Positions 1 through 9,586 are shown, numbered from the stretch's first letter. The stretch: DNA of 64,000 nt from Pedobacter sp. SYP-B3415 (GCF_004138205.1 NZ_RXNQ01000002.1:62001-126000), one strand, 5' to 3'. The notes: generated by a model not told the origin, from the sequence alone. Numbers and translations: made by a program.

Positions 1-1846
1 GGTGAATTTCATATGCCCGTCTGCGGTTGCTGATCAAAAACGGGTTATATGGTGCGGTGCCAAGGGCCGTACTTGCTATTGGCGAGGCAAACCGCACGAC
101 CACACTGGCTATACTGCCCGTTGCTTTTGTTTTTGACGGGTCGGTGTTGACCTGCGGACTTCCGTCTGCATTCTTTAACAGGTTTTCATGGCTGTCAAAC
201 GGAATAATCACAGCACGCGCCTGTCCGGCTTCAACACCGTTCGCTGCTTGTGTAATATATCCGTTTTGCAGGCTTTGACCGGAAACACTGCTTACAGCAT
301 TGGCAGCAACCGGTAGCTGAACGCCAAAGCCATTTTTAAAGTCAGCACCTGCTGCTATGGGCTGAAAGTCACCGGTCATCTCCACAACATTGTTGCTTGC
401 ATTACTTACATATTTGTAACGATAGTTAACGACCAGGTCATTCACATCGTAATCTCCCTGATTAGGCCAGTTATCCTCAAAGGCAAGCGTTCCCCATGTA
501 TTTGCAGACGGATAGTAACTGGTGTATGCCCTCGATGCATCGTTCGGGAATTCGTCTAACGTGTCTTCTACACCATCGCCATCGCTGTCTACGCGTGTAT
601 CGATAAGTGATACGTTCGTGGTCGAAATTCCGGCAGTTGGTGTAGCCGATGCATAGACGACAAGGTCATTAAAATCGTTATCAGAGCTTGAGGTGCGGTT
701 AGTATCTTCGAATCCGAACAAAAAGAGGCTGTGTTGATTATCGTACAACATAACCGAATGTTTGCGCAGCGCAGTTGTACTCTCAGGATTGAAGCGGCTG
801 TCTGAATAGAATTTGGTATTCGTATATGAAACACCATTGCTGTTCGTCCAGGCATCCTGAATCAGGACAAGTGCGATTGTCGTTCCGGCGCTGAATTTGC
901 CGAGACTGACTTTATTTCCTGTTCTTAGACCGCCGGACGAACCATAGGCCGAAGCATTTGGAAAGACATACGTAACCTTATCTATGGCGCCGGTAAGCGA
1001 AGACCCTGATGCGGCGGTAGGCGGGTTATTGGTAGGGTAACTATACCACGCCAGTGAATTTCTGTAGCTGGCACCTTCTGATACGAAAGTGATAAAGACC
1101 TCGGTATCATTCTGGGTAATGACAATGTTTGACTGAGCCGTGCTGGTCAGGTATTCCGGGTGTGTTTGTGTAAGCGGCAAACCTTCGGGCAGCGATGCAT
1201 TGATGTAAGAAAGTAAGTTCGCATTTACAACATCTGAGGCGGCTGTCAGGTATTTCGGCCGTCCAAGACTAAAAGGATATTCTGATGTATTGACAATTGC
1301 ATCGCCGGCGGTATTATAGGGTGAGGGATAAACGTAATCTGTACCGAAGATGCCCTGTGTACTCGGTCCGTTGCCTATTTTCTGCAAACCGGCGCGGGGC
1401 GATGCTGATGCGCTTAGCACGACATCTCCACTTAATCCGTTCGCACCGCCGACAACGATGTTCACCGACGACTTTCCCTTAACGACGGATCTCACTTCAT
1501 CCAAAAGCCCGGTATATTTCGGAAGCACTGCGATTGTGTCCAGGTAAGAGGGTACATTGATAATGCCTTTTATAAAACCCGCACCATCACTGACGCCTTT
1601 GAGGAATGTTTTTTCAGGGCTTCCTGCTGCTACAACGGTAACAACTGCGCCAGCAATTGGCTGATTATTGTTACTCAGCAGCTGAATGCTGACATTGACC
1701 TGGTTTGTAGTAAGATAACTAAAAGAGGCAGGAATTCCGTTCCCTGTTTCTTCGGGTTCAGCTTCCGGTCCGCTGTCTTTTTTACAAGCGGAAACAAGGG
1801 CGAAAAATGCCAGAAGTAATCCGGGTAAAATTTTGAAGTTTTTCAT
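1..1846 (-). CDS. LruC domain-containing surface lipoprotein, C-terminus beyond window
   Basis: Reading from 1846 towards the window edge gives about 615 uninterrupted residues with no stop, so the C-terminus is missing. The N-terminus is a lipoprotein signal ending in LVSAC followed by KKDS, which suggests outer-membrane anchoring. A carboxypeptidase-regulatory-like beta domain follows, then a DUF4114-like part (TEVFITFVSEGASYRNSL and FGFEDTNRTSSSDNDFNDLV), a calcium-binding-like DSDGDGVEDTLDEFP stretch and the DUF4842-like LruC part (FEDNWPNQGDYDVNDLVVNY). This order matches LruC proteins of Bacteroidota and Leptospira, whose function is poorly known. An adhesive or calcium-dependent surface role is inference. 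No operon partner is visible upstream. Confidence 0.85.
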   Translation of the reverse strand, partial: MKNFKILPGLLLAFFALVSACKKDSGPEAEPEETGNGIPASFSYLTTNQVNVSIQLLSNNNQPIAGAVVTVVAAGSPEKTFLKGVSDGAGFIKGIINVPSYLDTIAVLPKYTGLLDEVRSVVKGKSSVNIVVGGANGLSGDVVLSASASPRAGLQKIGNGPSTQGIFGTDYVYPSPYNTAGDAIVNTSEYPFSLGRPKYLTAASDVVNANLLSYINASLPEGLPLTQTHPEYLTSTAQSNIVITQNDTEVFITFVSEGASYRNSLAWYSYPTNNPPTAASGSSLTGAIDKVTYVFPNASAYGSSGGLRTGNKVSLGKFSAGTTIALVLIQDAWTNSNGVSYTNTKFYSDSRFNPESTTALRKHSVMLYDNQHSLFLFGFEDTNRTSSSDNDFNDLVVYASATPTAGISTTNVSLIDTRVDSDGDGVEDTLDEFPNDASRAYTSYYPSANTWGTLAFEDNWPNQGDYDVNDLVVNYRYKYVSNASNNVVEMTGDFQPIAAGADFKNGFGVQLPVAANAVSSVSGQSLQNGYITQAANGVEAGQARAVIIPFDSHENLLKNADGSPQVNTDPSKTKATGSIASVVVRFASPIASTALGTAPYNPFLISNRRRAYEIH

Positions 1847-2030
1847 AATACTGGTTGGTGGTGAGTGATTAAGGTAACATGGATTGATAAGCCGCAGGTG
1901 TTATCCTGAATCAATTACAGGGGCAGATAAATAGAAGTGGATCATGTTACAGCGAAGCAGATTTGGTGACTTCTGAATACGCAACATACCTTTGCGGCCT
2001 TTGTTTATGTGCAGATGTCACATAAACGTG

Positions 2031-2726
2031 TTACGATATTTTCCAGAACACCGGTGCTTCAGACGGTGTAAAGGCAAGGCTTGCCATGTAATTACGGCTG
2101 ATCTTAAAGCTTTGGAGGGCATAGGTACCCTCCGGCATGGTGACCGTGCCCGGCAAACTGCAGATCCGGTTCATGTTTTCAATGATCCGCTGTCCCGAGG
2201 CTTTTAGGAGGGCTTCCTTACGTGTCCAGATTTCGTAAAAACGCAGTACCTTATCTCTGTGCCCGTTCATATAGATAAGCTCTGCGGGTGAAAAGCTATG
2301 TGACGAAATGCTTTCAAAATCAAATGAATGATTGATGAATTCAAGGTCTATGCCGACGCCGCTGCTGCCCAGGGCAATAAGAATCTGGTCTTCCGTATGG
2401 CTGATGCTAAACTTTACCTTATTCAATACCGCCCGCTTTCTGAGCGCTGAAGGCTCGAGGTTATATGACCGCAGTACCTCAGACAAAAGTGTGTTCAGAT
2501 AATATTTGCTGACTATGTAGCGATCGCGCTCTTTCCTGTTAAATAGCCTGCTCACCTTTCCCAACTCGCGCTCAGACAAATAATCAGCGTAATTTCTTTT
2601 TATGTCCTTAAAATGAGCGCTTGATTTAATTGAAAAGATATTGATCTTATCTCTTGACAGATCCTGATCTGGCAGATACGGCTTCCATTTTATATCAAAT
2701 GTATGTATCTCTTCAGAATTGTCCAT
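2031..2726 (-). CDS. 4'-phosphopantetheinyl transferase superfamily protein (Sfp type)
   Basis: This 231-residue protein should move the phosphopantetheine arm of CoA onto a carrier-protein serine. Sfp-type signatures are in order: FSISH (106-110), GIDLE (125-129, with D127 and E129 as Mg ligands), FSPAEL (145-150) and WTRKEALLKASG (167-178). Length and motif spacing fit Sfp/AcpT enzymes rather than the short AcpS type. No polyketide, peptide-synthetase or acyl-carrier gene lies nearby, so the substrate cannot be read from context. It may be the cell's general carrier-protein activator. The start at 2726 leaves a normal N-terminus. Confidence 0.9.
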   Translation of the reverse strand: MDNSEEIHTFDIKWKPYLPDQDLSRDKINIFSIKSSAHFKDIKRNYADYLSERELGKVSRLFNRKERDRYIVSKYYLNTLLSEVLRSYNLEPSALRKRAVLNKVKFSISHTEDQILIALGSSGVGIDLEFINHSFDFESISSHSFSPAELIYMNGHRDKVLRFYEIWTRKEALLKASGQRIIENMNRICSLPGTVTMPEGTYALQSFKISRNYMASLAFTPSEAPVFWKIS

Positions 2727-3303
2727 TTTTATGTCTCTATTTGGGGATATTTGCTGTTAAAAATATGATTTTACCTGATTTATTCGGTATTATAAAAGCT
2801 GTTTTTGTCAAATACCGTGTTATTTTACGTGTTTACCGGCTTTAAGTGTCTAAAATGCCTGCTTGGTTGTTTCCTTATTCTGTTAATCACCGCCTCAAAT
2901 GACTCGACGGGAGTTAATTCAGAATTTCCTTTAATAGTTATTTCAGATTTGTGTAAGCTGATTGAAATGTTCTGAATCAGGAAAAGAAGAATTCTTTGCG
3001 TAGCTTTATAATAAACGTTAACCAGGTGTATCATCTCCCTATTGTATTATTTATCTGGGTCAATATCCAATTGCCTGAATGGTGTGTTGTCCGGGTTTCT
3101 GCTTTCGACATGTTGGCATTGGTATGGCACATCTGCGGTTTACCGGCCGGAACCGGTTATTGCGCCTTAAGCATAGTCCGCAATTTTAAAATGAGCCCTC
3201 CAAATGCAAATACAATCTGTTATCTTGCAAATCAACACCATACTTTTCTGCGTCAGACGGACCTGCTAATTTTTCCGTGGGACTGCAGATTGAAACCTGC
3301 TGC
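2727..3303. other. Intergenic region without a convincing gene
   Basis: This is 577 bases between the divergent transferase and SDR genes. It is AT-rich in its left half, and short open frames exist on both strands without recognisable protein features. It must carry the promoters of both flanking genes, but no clean TTTG/TAnnTTTG pair was picked out. No tRNA-like or strong terminator-like hairpin was seen. Confidence 0.5.
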
Positions 3304-4221
3304 ATGAAAAGGATCCTCTCTACATACACAGCCGCTACACGTGCAGAAGAAATTGTTCAGGATATGGACCTGAGCGGTAAACGCTGCGTAGTTACGGGTG
3401 CCAGCTCCGGAATCGGCATTGAAACTGCCCGGGTGCTGGCTGCAGCCGGCGCCTCGGTTACACTGGCGGTACGTAATATCAGGGCAGGAAATACGGTGGC
3501 AGAGAGTATACGTATGCAGACGCGAAATCGTTCTGTACACGCGGCAGAAGTGGATCTGACCAGCCGGAAGTCTGTTCAGGGCTTTTGTAAGAAATGGAAA
3601 GGTCCGTTGCACATTTTGATAAATAATGCCGGTATCATGGCATTGCCACACCTGACACTTAGTCCCGAAGGTTGGGAAATGCAATTTGCAACCAATTATC
3701 TCGGTCACTTTGCACTTGCCTGGGGTCTACAGGAAGCCTTGGCCGATGCCGGGGCCGCGAGAATCGTAACAGTCAGCTCCAGTGCCAACCTTCTTTCGCC
3801 CGTGGTTTTCGATGACCTGCATTTTGCTTTCCGGCCGTATGATCCCTGGCTGGCCTATGCGCAATCGAAAACGGCTAACATCTTGTTTGCTGTGGCTTCA
3901 TCGATCTGGTGGGAGGGGCTGGGCATCACCTCGAATGCATTGAACCCGGGAGCCATTGCAACCGGGCTGCAGAGACACGTGGGCGGGCAACTGAACACCC
4001 CGCCCGAACTCCAGAAGACGGTAGAGCAGGGGGCGGCTACATCCGTATTCCTTTCGGTGTCGCCACTTGTCGAAGGCATTGGCGGGCGGTATTTCGAAAA
4101 TTGTAACGAGGCGATAACGGTAGCTCAACGGCCTGATAACTATATTGGTGTTGCCCCATATGCGCTCGATCAGCAGAACGCAATGCGACTGTGGGATGAA
4201 ACACTTTACCTGCTAAAATAG
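3304..4221 (+). CDS. SDR family oxidoreductase (retinol dehydrogenase/WWOX-like)
   Basis: This NAD(P)-dependent short-chain dehydrogenase has 305 residues from the chosen start. The Rossmann motif TGASSGIG is at about 31-38, NNAG at 107-110, a serine-rich VSSSAN near 158-161 and the catalytic YAQSK with Y185 and K189. The start at 3304 (MKRILSTYT) is preferred to the upstream 3277 ATG because these longer SDRs usually begin with about 25 residues before the Rossmann fold. The extended C-terminus resembles the retinol-dehydrogenase/WWOX-like group; the substrate is unknown. It is followed by an STM3941-like gene 29 bases downstream on the same strand. Confidence 0.88.
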   Translation: MKRILSTYTAATRAEEIVQDMDLSGKRCVVTGASSGIGIETARVLAAAGASVTLAVRNIRAGNTVAESIRMQTRNRSVHAAEVDLTSRKSVQGFCKKWKGPLHILINNAGIMALPHLTLSPEGWEMQFATNYLGHFALAWGLQEALADAGAARIVTVSSSANLLSPVVFDDLHFAFRPYDPWLAYAQSKTANILFAVASSIWWEGLGITSNALNPGAIATGLQRHVGGQLNTPPELQKTVEQGAATSVFLSVSPLVEGIGGRYFENCNEAITVAQRPDNYIGVAPYALDQQNAMRLWDETLYLLK

Positions 4222-4250
4222 TTATATGGTAAGACCAATGTAACTCTGCC

Positions 4251-4787
4251 ATGCAAACCGCTCAAGAAAAAACTGTATCGTTTTCCAAATTTAGGCTGAT
4301 TATCCTGCTTTTCATCGCACTTTTTATTGCCTCAACGGCCGCAATTCTTTTAACTGTTATATCTGACGCTGATCAGACACTGCGGCGGGATCCGGTTTTG
4401 CTGCGTACGGTCGCGGTGATTTTAATCATTGTATCGGGCATCGCGGCACTTATGATTTTCAGCAAACTTGTTGCGGGCCGGCCCGCACTTGTTATTACGC
4501 CCGAAGGCTTTTACAATTCTACGGGGGGGTTGCACTCAGGCTTTATCCATTGGAATACGGTTGAAAAAATTGAGCAGGTACGGTTGGCCGGGCAGGAATT
4601 CGTTGTCGTTTTCTTAACCGAACCGCTGGCTTACCTGACCCAGCAAACCACATCCTGGAAACGCCGCGTGCTGGGCTTAAAAAGTGCCGCTTTAGGATCT
4701 CCGGTCGTGCTGAGCGCGCAGGGTTTAGATTGTAGTCCGGCCCAGCTCAGGGAGCTCCTTCAAAATTATCACGCGGAGCGAACATAG
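4251..4787 (+). CDS. STM3941 family membrane protein
   Basis: This 178-residue protein has two closely spaced hydrophobic segments at about 14-35 and 52-71, followed by a soluble PH-like region. The region includes PALVITPEGFYN and a downstream WNTVEKIEQV stretch, which matches the overall form of STM3941-like proteins. Their function is not established. It lies 29 bases behind the SDR gene and may be cotranscribed with it, but there is no clear functional link. The gene ends facing the lipoprotein gene on the other strand. Confidence 0.7.
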   Translation: MQTAQEKTVSFSKFRLIILLFIALFIASTAAILLTVISDADQTLRRDPVLLRTVAVILIIVSGIAALMIFSKLVAGRPALVITPEGFYNSTGGLHSGFIHWNTVEKIEQVRLAGQEFVVVFLTEPLAYLTQQTTSWKRRVLGLKSAALGSPVVLSAQGLDCSPAQLRELLQNYHAERT

Positions 4788-4874
4788 AAGCTGTTTTCTT
4801 TTTTGCATTGTGCAACGAATTCCCGCAGGCAGGCCTTTTAGTACGCCGCATCATCGGTGTGTTTCCACGGTTGG

Positions 4875-5597
4875 CTATTGCTGAAATGGATTGTGATCCC
4901 AAATGTCGAACCGGTTTTCAAAACGGTAAAAGACAACTTTAAAGTAAGGCTCCGGATATTCCGGTGCAGACAGGCCGATTTCATAGGTGTCCTGTTCATT
5001 TGCCTCAGTTTTACGGGCACTGAATGACAGCGGCCGAACGCGTGCATCATCAACCACCTTCCGCACCAGGGGGTCCTTGATATTAGCAAGGTAGTATAAC
5101 AGAGCCTCGCGCATTTGCTCAATCCCGGTATCTGATAAAGTGCTGTCGCCACCGTCAAACCCCAGCTTTAACGGCTTTTCTTTCATGAGCCTGCTTAGCC
5201 TACCGGCTGATACCACCCTGAGCGAAGCTACGAAAGGTTTTACTGAGACAGCTTCCGGATCGCCGGCCGGGACAAACCTTTTATCGTTCCACTGAACTGA
5301 GATTTTATCTCCCCGGTACAGTTGCGGCAGATCAACCTGGTTACAGATCATATCTAGCGTGTCGCGGCCGCGGATCAGAAACAGGAGGTCATCGTCGCCA
5401 TTCTGGTCCAATGCCAAAAAGGTAAACTCATCCTGCTCAATTGCGCTCGCAATCTCAGGCTGAAGCGGTACTTCAGCCGGCGTATCGGGTTTTGCAGCAG
5501 CGCCATCATCATGCTTACCTGCTTGCCGGTGGCATGCCAGGCAGGTCAGCACACATATACAAAAGAGGAGAGCAGGGCGTTTATGTCGGAAAATCAT
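4875..5597 (-). CDS. Predicted lipoprotein of unknown function
   Basis: This 240-residue protein begins with a basic n-region, a hydrophobic stretch and LTCLAC (lipid-accepting C22), so it is a predicted lipoprotein. The mature part is mixed alpha/beta with many charged residues and no family I recognise. Its 5' end and upstream DNA (5561-5689) occur a second time at 10500-10623 beside tRNA-Arg, where the start codon is lost. The intact gene therefore probably once lay directly downstream of that tRNA. Its own promoter should lie within the repeated segment. Confidence 0.7.
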   Translation of the reverse strand: MIFRHKRPALLFCICVLTCLACHRQAGKHDDGAAAKPDTPAEVPLQPEIASAIEQDEFTFLALDQNGDDDLLFLIRGRDTLDMICNQVDLPQLYRGDKISVQWNDKRFVPAGDPEAVSVKPFVASLRVVSAGRLSRLMKEKPLKLGFDGGDSTLSDTGIEQMREALLYYLANIKDPLVRKVVDDARVRPLSFSARKTEANEQDTYEIGLSAPEYPEPYFKVVFYRFENRFDIWDHNPFQQ

Positions 5598-5689
5598 TCA
5601 GGCTTAATTTGAGATCCAAAGATACGGAACTAATGATGTACTGAGCTTCCAGGTTTGATAGATTGCTCATCTTCTAAACAAAGCCGCTC
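5561..5689. repeat. Left copy of ~125-bp imperfect direct repeat
   Basis: The segment starting AAAAGAGGAG and ending CAAAGCCGCTC is repeated at 10500-10623 in the same orientation, with scattered substitutions and several small indels. This copy covers the first 12 codons of the intact lipoprotein gene, its upstream region, and one arm of what is a complete terminator hairpin in the other copy. It marks the left edge of the 4.8-kb accessory block. Confidence 0.85.
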
Positions 5690-5829
5690 AATCAACTTTA
5701 AAGCTTTTGATTTGCATGTCACTGAAAAGCTAAAGTCCTGCGTCTCTTTTTTCACTACAAACTTGCGACATTTGGATACACTCCGTCGGTGCCGTAACAA
5801 GACCTTTGGTATATCAAAATATCATTGTT

Positions 5830-6612
5830 ATGGATCTTAAAAACAGTACAATACTCCTTACAGGTGGAACCAGCGGTATCGGTCTGGAATTGGTAAAACA
5901 ATTAACCGCGCAGGGTGCCACCCTGATCGTTACGGGGCGCAGAGCAGATGCGCTTAACGATACAAAAAAAATGTTCCCTGAGATTCACATTTTTCAAAGT
6001 GATGTGAGTAAACCGGATGATATCAAACAACTTTACGAAAGGGTTACCCGGCAATTCCCGGATCTGAATATCCTGATCAATAACGCCGGCGAAATGCGAC
6101 TGATCGATATGCGGGATAACGCCAATACCCTTGAGGATATCACTCGCGAGATCAATGTTAACCTATCCGGCACCATTCAAATGGTTCAGCAGTTCCTTCA
6201 GCATCTTTCGAAAAAGCGTTCTGCCGCTATAGTTAATGTGTCTTCGGCTATTGCCTTTATGGCTTATTCTTCAGCGCCGGTATACAGCGCATCAAAAGCC
6301 GGAGCGCACGCTTTTACAAAAGCTTTACGTCTGCAATTAAAGGATACCAGCGTTAAAGTATTGGAACTTATTCCGCCTGGCGTTAAAACGAATCTGCAAA
6401 ACGATTGGATACTGCAGCCCAACCCCAGACAGATGATGGATGTAGACAAGCTAGTGAAAGTCGCGATTGAAGGATTGAAGGCCGATACAGCGGAGATCCA
6501 ACCTGCGCTTGTGAAGGTCATTAAAGTACTGAGCCGCCTGATTCCAAATATTCTGATGAATTTCGGCCATAAAGAATTCGAAAAATTCAAGCAACTGAAC
6601 AATAACAAATAA
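5830..6612 (+). CDS. SDR family oxidoreductase (DltE-like)
   Basis: This is a short-chain dehydrogenase of 260 residues from 5830. TGGTSGIG is at 11-18, NNAG at 84-87, the catalytic serine region NVSSA near 138 and YSASK with Y152 and K156. The N-terminus MDLKNSTILLTGGTSGIG is typical of the DltE-like subgroup, which decided the start over the upstream 5806 ATG. The substrate is unknown. It is the first gene of a co-directional run (DUF2147, small membrane protein, AraC regulator) inside the repeat-flanked block. It may belong to a stress or detoxification cassette controlled by the AraC protein; that is inference. Confidence 0.87.
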   Translation: MDLKNSTILLTGGTSGIGLELVKQLTAQGATLIVTGRRADALNDTKKMFPEIHIFQSDVSKPDDIKQLYERVTRQFPDLNILINNAGEMRLIDMRDNANTLEDITREINVNLSGTIQMVQQFLQHLSKKRSAAIVNVSSAIAFMAYSSAPVYSASKAGAHAFTKALRLQLKDTSVKVLELIPPGVKTNLQNDWILQPNPRQMMDVDKLVKVAIEGLKADTAEIQPALVKVIKVLSRLIPNILMNFGHKEFEKFKQLNNNK

Positions 6613-6625
6613 ATTTTATAAGATA

Positions 6626-7060
6626 ATGAGAAAGACAATATTAACAGCCGTGCTAATGGTGTTATCTGCGAGCGCGTTTGCACAAAAATTCCCGACAGAC
6701 CAGATCGTTGGCATTTGGCAATGCCCTGACTACAAGATAGAATTTTTCAAAACTGGCGCAAAATATTCAGCCAAACTCCTATGGTCAAAAGACATGTTAG
6801 AGGCTGATGGTAGAACATCAAAAAAGGACAGCAGGAATCCGGATGAACGTCTGAGAAACCGACCGGTTCGGGGCCTGGTTTACATAACGGCATTGATCTA
6901 TAAAGATGGTGAATATCTGGACGGTAAACTCTACAGCGTGCAGGATGGCAACACTTATAGCCTGAAGGGCAAACTTAATGGCATTAATGATCTGGAAACA
7001 CGAGGCTATAAGGGCATACCTATGATGGGCAAAACATTCAAGTGGAAACGCGTTCAGTAA
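6626..7060 (+). CDS. DUF2147 domain-containing secreted protein
   Basis: This 144-residue protein has a Sec signal peptide ending near SASAFAQ (about residue 20), so it is probably periplasmic. The mature part has the DUF2147 pattern: VGIWQCPDYKIEFFKTG, then a GLVYITALIYKDGEYLDGKL core and a C-terminal FKWKRV strand. Members are small beta-barrel-like proteins of unknown function, common in Bacteroidota. The gene starts 13 bases after the SDR stop and is probably cotranscribed with it. Confidence 0.85.
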   Translation: MRKTILTAVLMVLSASAFAQKFPTDQIVGIWQCPDYKIEFFKTGAKYSAKLLWSKDMLEADGRTSKKDSRNPDERLRNRPVRGLVYITALIYKDGEYLDGKLYSVQDGNTYSLKGKLNGINDLETRGYKGIPMMGKTFKWKRVQ

Positions 7061-7213
7061 AGTCAACAAATAGCAGTATAAAACATTCCTTTTAGTACAG
7101 GTTGTTAAGGTTTGCTTTGCACGCCATGTTATACAGCCGGCAGGACTTTTTCTTTAACGGTGTGCCCATCGCTGTAATGGGCAAATCATTTAAACGCACA
7201 TTTTAGAACTACT

Positions 7214-7570
7214 ATGTTAAAAAATATCATTGCTGCAATCTTACTGATTGTATCGGTAACCCTTCATTTCAAACATGCCTGGGAAACCGCTCATTACCAA
7301 ACCAACCCTGCATCGCTTAGAATGATGGCCGATTTGGGGATCGTCCAGGAACTCATACCGTTTCTTGTTGGCATCGCAATAACAATCGGTGTTCTTTTGT
7401 TGATTCCCAATACTTTTTTCCTGGGAAATATGCTCAACGCCGTCACCATTGTCGTAATCATTGGATTTTCATTACGAGCCGGCAATTATCGGATGGCGTT
7501 GATCGAAATCCCATTCCTGGCCATGCCGTTGATCATGATCTGGTTAAAATACCCTTTCAAAAAAAACTAA
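7214..7570 (+). CDS. Small four-helix membrane protein (DoxX-like)
   Basis: The 118-residue product has about four hydrophobic segments (roughly 3-19, 45-65, 68-87 and 94-112), short loops and a basic KKN end, consistent with an inner-membrane protein. The layout resembles small DoxX-type proteins but no diagnostic motif is visible, so the family is tentative. It starts 153 bases after the DUF2147 gene. Only 8 bases separate it from the AraC regulator, which suggests the two are translated from one message. Confidence 0.6.
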   Translation: MLKNIIAAILLIVSVTLHFKHAWETAHYQTNPASLRMMADLGIVQELIPFLVGIAITIGVLLLIPNTFFLGNMLNAVTIVVIIGFSLRAGNYRMALIEIPFLAMPLIMIWLKYPFKKN

Positions 7571-7578
7571 ATTGCACT

Positions 7579-8487
7579 ATGGCAAATTATAAACCGTACC
7601 GGATCAGTTCTATCACGGAAATTCACCGTTTAATGGAACTATCCAGGCCGCAACACCCGCTCATCAGCCTTGTCGACCTGAAAGGCTTTAGGAATCACCA
7701 TGATATTGACGTGGTAGTACTGGATCTTTACGTTATATCCATGAAAAGAGGTTGCGACAACCTAATCTATGGACAACAGAAATATGATTTTGATGAAGGT
7801 TTAATGGGGTTTACGTCGCCTGGGCAAGTCCTCAGAGGAGAGAAGAGCGGAGTTCCACTTCATTTGGAGGGTTGGATGCTGTTTATTCACCCCGACTTTC
7901 TCTGGAATACAACGCTGGCAACGAAGATAAAGAGATATGACTATTTCGGCTATGCAACAAACGAAGCACTGTTCCTGTCCGATAAGGAAGAACTGGTTAT
8001 AGACGATATTGTCAGGAACATCCGGAATGAGTATCATTCCAACATTGATAAGTTCAGCCAAAATATCATCATTTCGCACCTTGAAACCTTGCTGAATTAT
8101 GCAGAGCGCTTTTACCAGCGACAGTTTATAACCCGTAAGGTAACCAATCACCAGATATTTAGTAAAGCGGAAGAGATTTTAACAGATTACCTTAATAATG
8201 AAGCTTTGCTTTCCCAGGGCTTACCCTCTGTACAATACATGGCCGACCGCTTAAATGTCTCAACCAAATACCTGAGTAGTTTGTTGAAGCAACTGGTCGG
8301 CCAAACCACCCAGCAACTAATCCACGAAAAATTAATCGACAAGGCCAAAGAAAAGCTTTCTACCACAGAATTTTCAGTAAGCGAGATTGCTTACCAACTC
8401 GGCTTTGAGCATTCACAGTCTTTTAATAAATTTTTTAAACAAAAGACCAGGCAAAGCCCCCTGGAATTCCGGCACGCCTTCAACTAA
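7579..8487 (+). CDS. AraC family transcriptional regulator
   Basis: This 302-residue protein has an N-terminal cupin-like sensor part and a C-terminal double helix-turn-helix. The first HTH lies around LPSVQYMADRLNVSTKYLSS; the second is marked by FSVSEIAYQLGFEHSQSFN and ends FFKQKTRQSPLEFR, the classic AraC signature. It is paralogous to the gene at 8649-9560, for example RFYQRQFITRK here against RFYNRQFLTRK there, and the two genes are tail to tail. It probably controls the adjacent SDR/DUF2147/membrane genes. The effector is unknown. Confidence 0.92.
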   Translation: MANYKPYRISSITEIHRLMELSRPQHPLISLVDLKGFRNHHDIDVVVLDLYVISMKRGCDNLIYGQQKYDFDEGLMGFTSPGQVLRGEKSGVPLHLEGWMLFIHPDFLWNTTLATKIKRYDYFGYATNEALFLSDKEELVIDDIVRNIRNEYHSNIDKFSQNIIISHLETLLNYAERFYQRQFITRKVTNHQIFSKAEEILTDYLNNEALLSQGLPSVQYMADRLNVSTKYLSSLLKQLVGQTTQQLIHEKLIDKAKEKLSTTEFSVSEIAYQLGFEHSQSFNKFFKQKTRQSPLEFRHAFN

Positions 8488-8648
8488 GCGCAGGATTTAT
8501 CTTCATAAAAAGGCTGAAATGTAATGGCATCATGGGCAAGTCCGCTATATGAAACGACTTATCACGTTGCCCGAAGGTTTGAAGCTCTTAAAAAAGAGAT
8601 TTACAGCAAAATGATTGATATACCAGGGCCGGACAGAAAGTACCTTCA

Positions 8649-9560
8649 TCAACACATATTCAAATGATAACGCCTGAATTGTAGCGGCGTAAAATGGGTT
8701 CGTTGCTTGAACAGCTTGCTGAAAGATTGCGGATGTTCGAAACCTAATTTATAAGCGATTTCTGCGGTGGTCAGATCTGTTTGGTTAAGGAGCGTCTTTG
8801 CTTTCTCGATTAGCGCCAGGTGAATGTGCTGTTGCGTGGTTTGACCGGTCAGCGTTCTGAGCATATCCGAGAGGTAACGCTGTGAAACGTTCAAATGACC
8901 GGCGATGTCCTGTGGTGATGGTAAGCCGCTGGACATCGCATTGCTATGATCAAAATAGGTATATAACCACTTATTCATCCGGGCGATCAGTTTATGATGC
9001 TGGTTTTTCCGCGTCAGAAATTGGCGGTTATAAAAGCGGTTGCTATGGTTCAGGAGCAGTTCGAGTTGTGAGACCAGTATCTGTTCACTGAACTGATCAA
9101 TTTGGTGTTCCAACTCTGACGAAATTGCTTTGAATAATATTTCAATAGTCTGCTTTTCCTGAACAGAAAGGAACAAAGCTTCAGATACAGCGTAGTCAAA
9201 GAACCCATACTGATGGATGGTTTTCGCCAATGGATGCAGCGCCAGCAAAGCTGGGTGAAAGTAGAGGGCATAACCTTCGTGGTCTGCCGAAGCGGCGCTC
9301 ATTTGTACCGATTGCCCCGGTGCCAGAAAAGCCATGCCACCTTCCTTAAAGTCGTAAGTGCCGGGACCGTATTTGACGCTTCCTTTATAGCCTTTTTTGA
9401 GAGTGATCTTGTAAAAATCAAGCGTATACCATTTGCCAGCATCACGCAGATCAATCTTTGCCTGATCATAATTGACCATGCAGATCAACGGATGAGAAGG
9501 TGGCTCTACATTCAGCCGTTTCAGCAAATCGGCAATGTTATCAAACTTTAATGTGCTCAC
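8649..9560 (-). CDS. AraC family transcriptional regulator (paralogue of 7579-8487)
   Basis: A 303-residue AraC-type regulator with an N-terminal sensor (GMAFLAPGQSVQMS resembles GLMGFTSPGQVLRG of the neighbour) and a C-terminal AraC DNA-binding domain. That domain contains LNVSQRYLSDMLRTLTGQTT and TTAEIAYKLGFEHPQSFSKL and ends FTPLQFRRY. It follows the minus-strand SDR gene by 26 bases, so the two are probably an operon. It converges with the other AraC gene over a short 160-base gap. It probably regulates the local dehydrogenase, as AraC-SDR pairs often do; the effector is unknown. Confidence 0.92.
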   Translation of the reverse strand: MSTLKFDNIADLLKRLNVEPPSHPLICMVNYDQAKIDLRDAGKWYTLDFYKITLKKGYKGSVKYGPGTYDFKEGGMAFLAPGQSVQMSAASADHEGYALYFHPALLALHPLAKTIHQYGFFDYAVSEALFLSVQEKQTIEILFKAISSELEHQIDQFSEQILVSQLELLLNHSNRFYNRQFLTRKNQHHKLIARMNKWLYTYFDHSNAMSSGLPSPQDIAGHLNVSQRYLSDMLRTLTGQTTQQHIHLALIEKAKTLLNQTDLTTAEIAYKLGFEHPQSFSKLFKQRTHFTPLQFRRYHLNMC

Positions 9561-9586
9561 AGTAACGATCTGCCAAATATACGGTA

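Noticed and set aside
1..1846. Short plus-strand open frames inside the LruC gene
   Set aside because: They are antisense shadows of the continuous minus-strand coding frame.
2825..3034. Minus-strand open frame of 69 codons in the transferase-SDR gap
   Set aside because: No family, no start context and ordinary noncoding composition; likely chance.
8524..8667. A 47-codon open frame between the convergent AraC genes (MASWASPLYETTYHVARR...)
   Set aside because: It overlaps the end of the AraC gene, has no recognisable features and no ribosome or promoter signal; kept only as a weak possibility.
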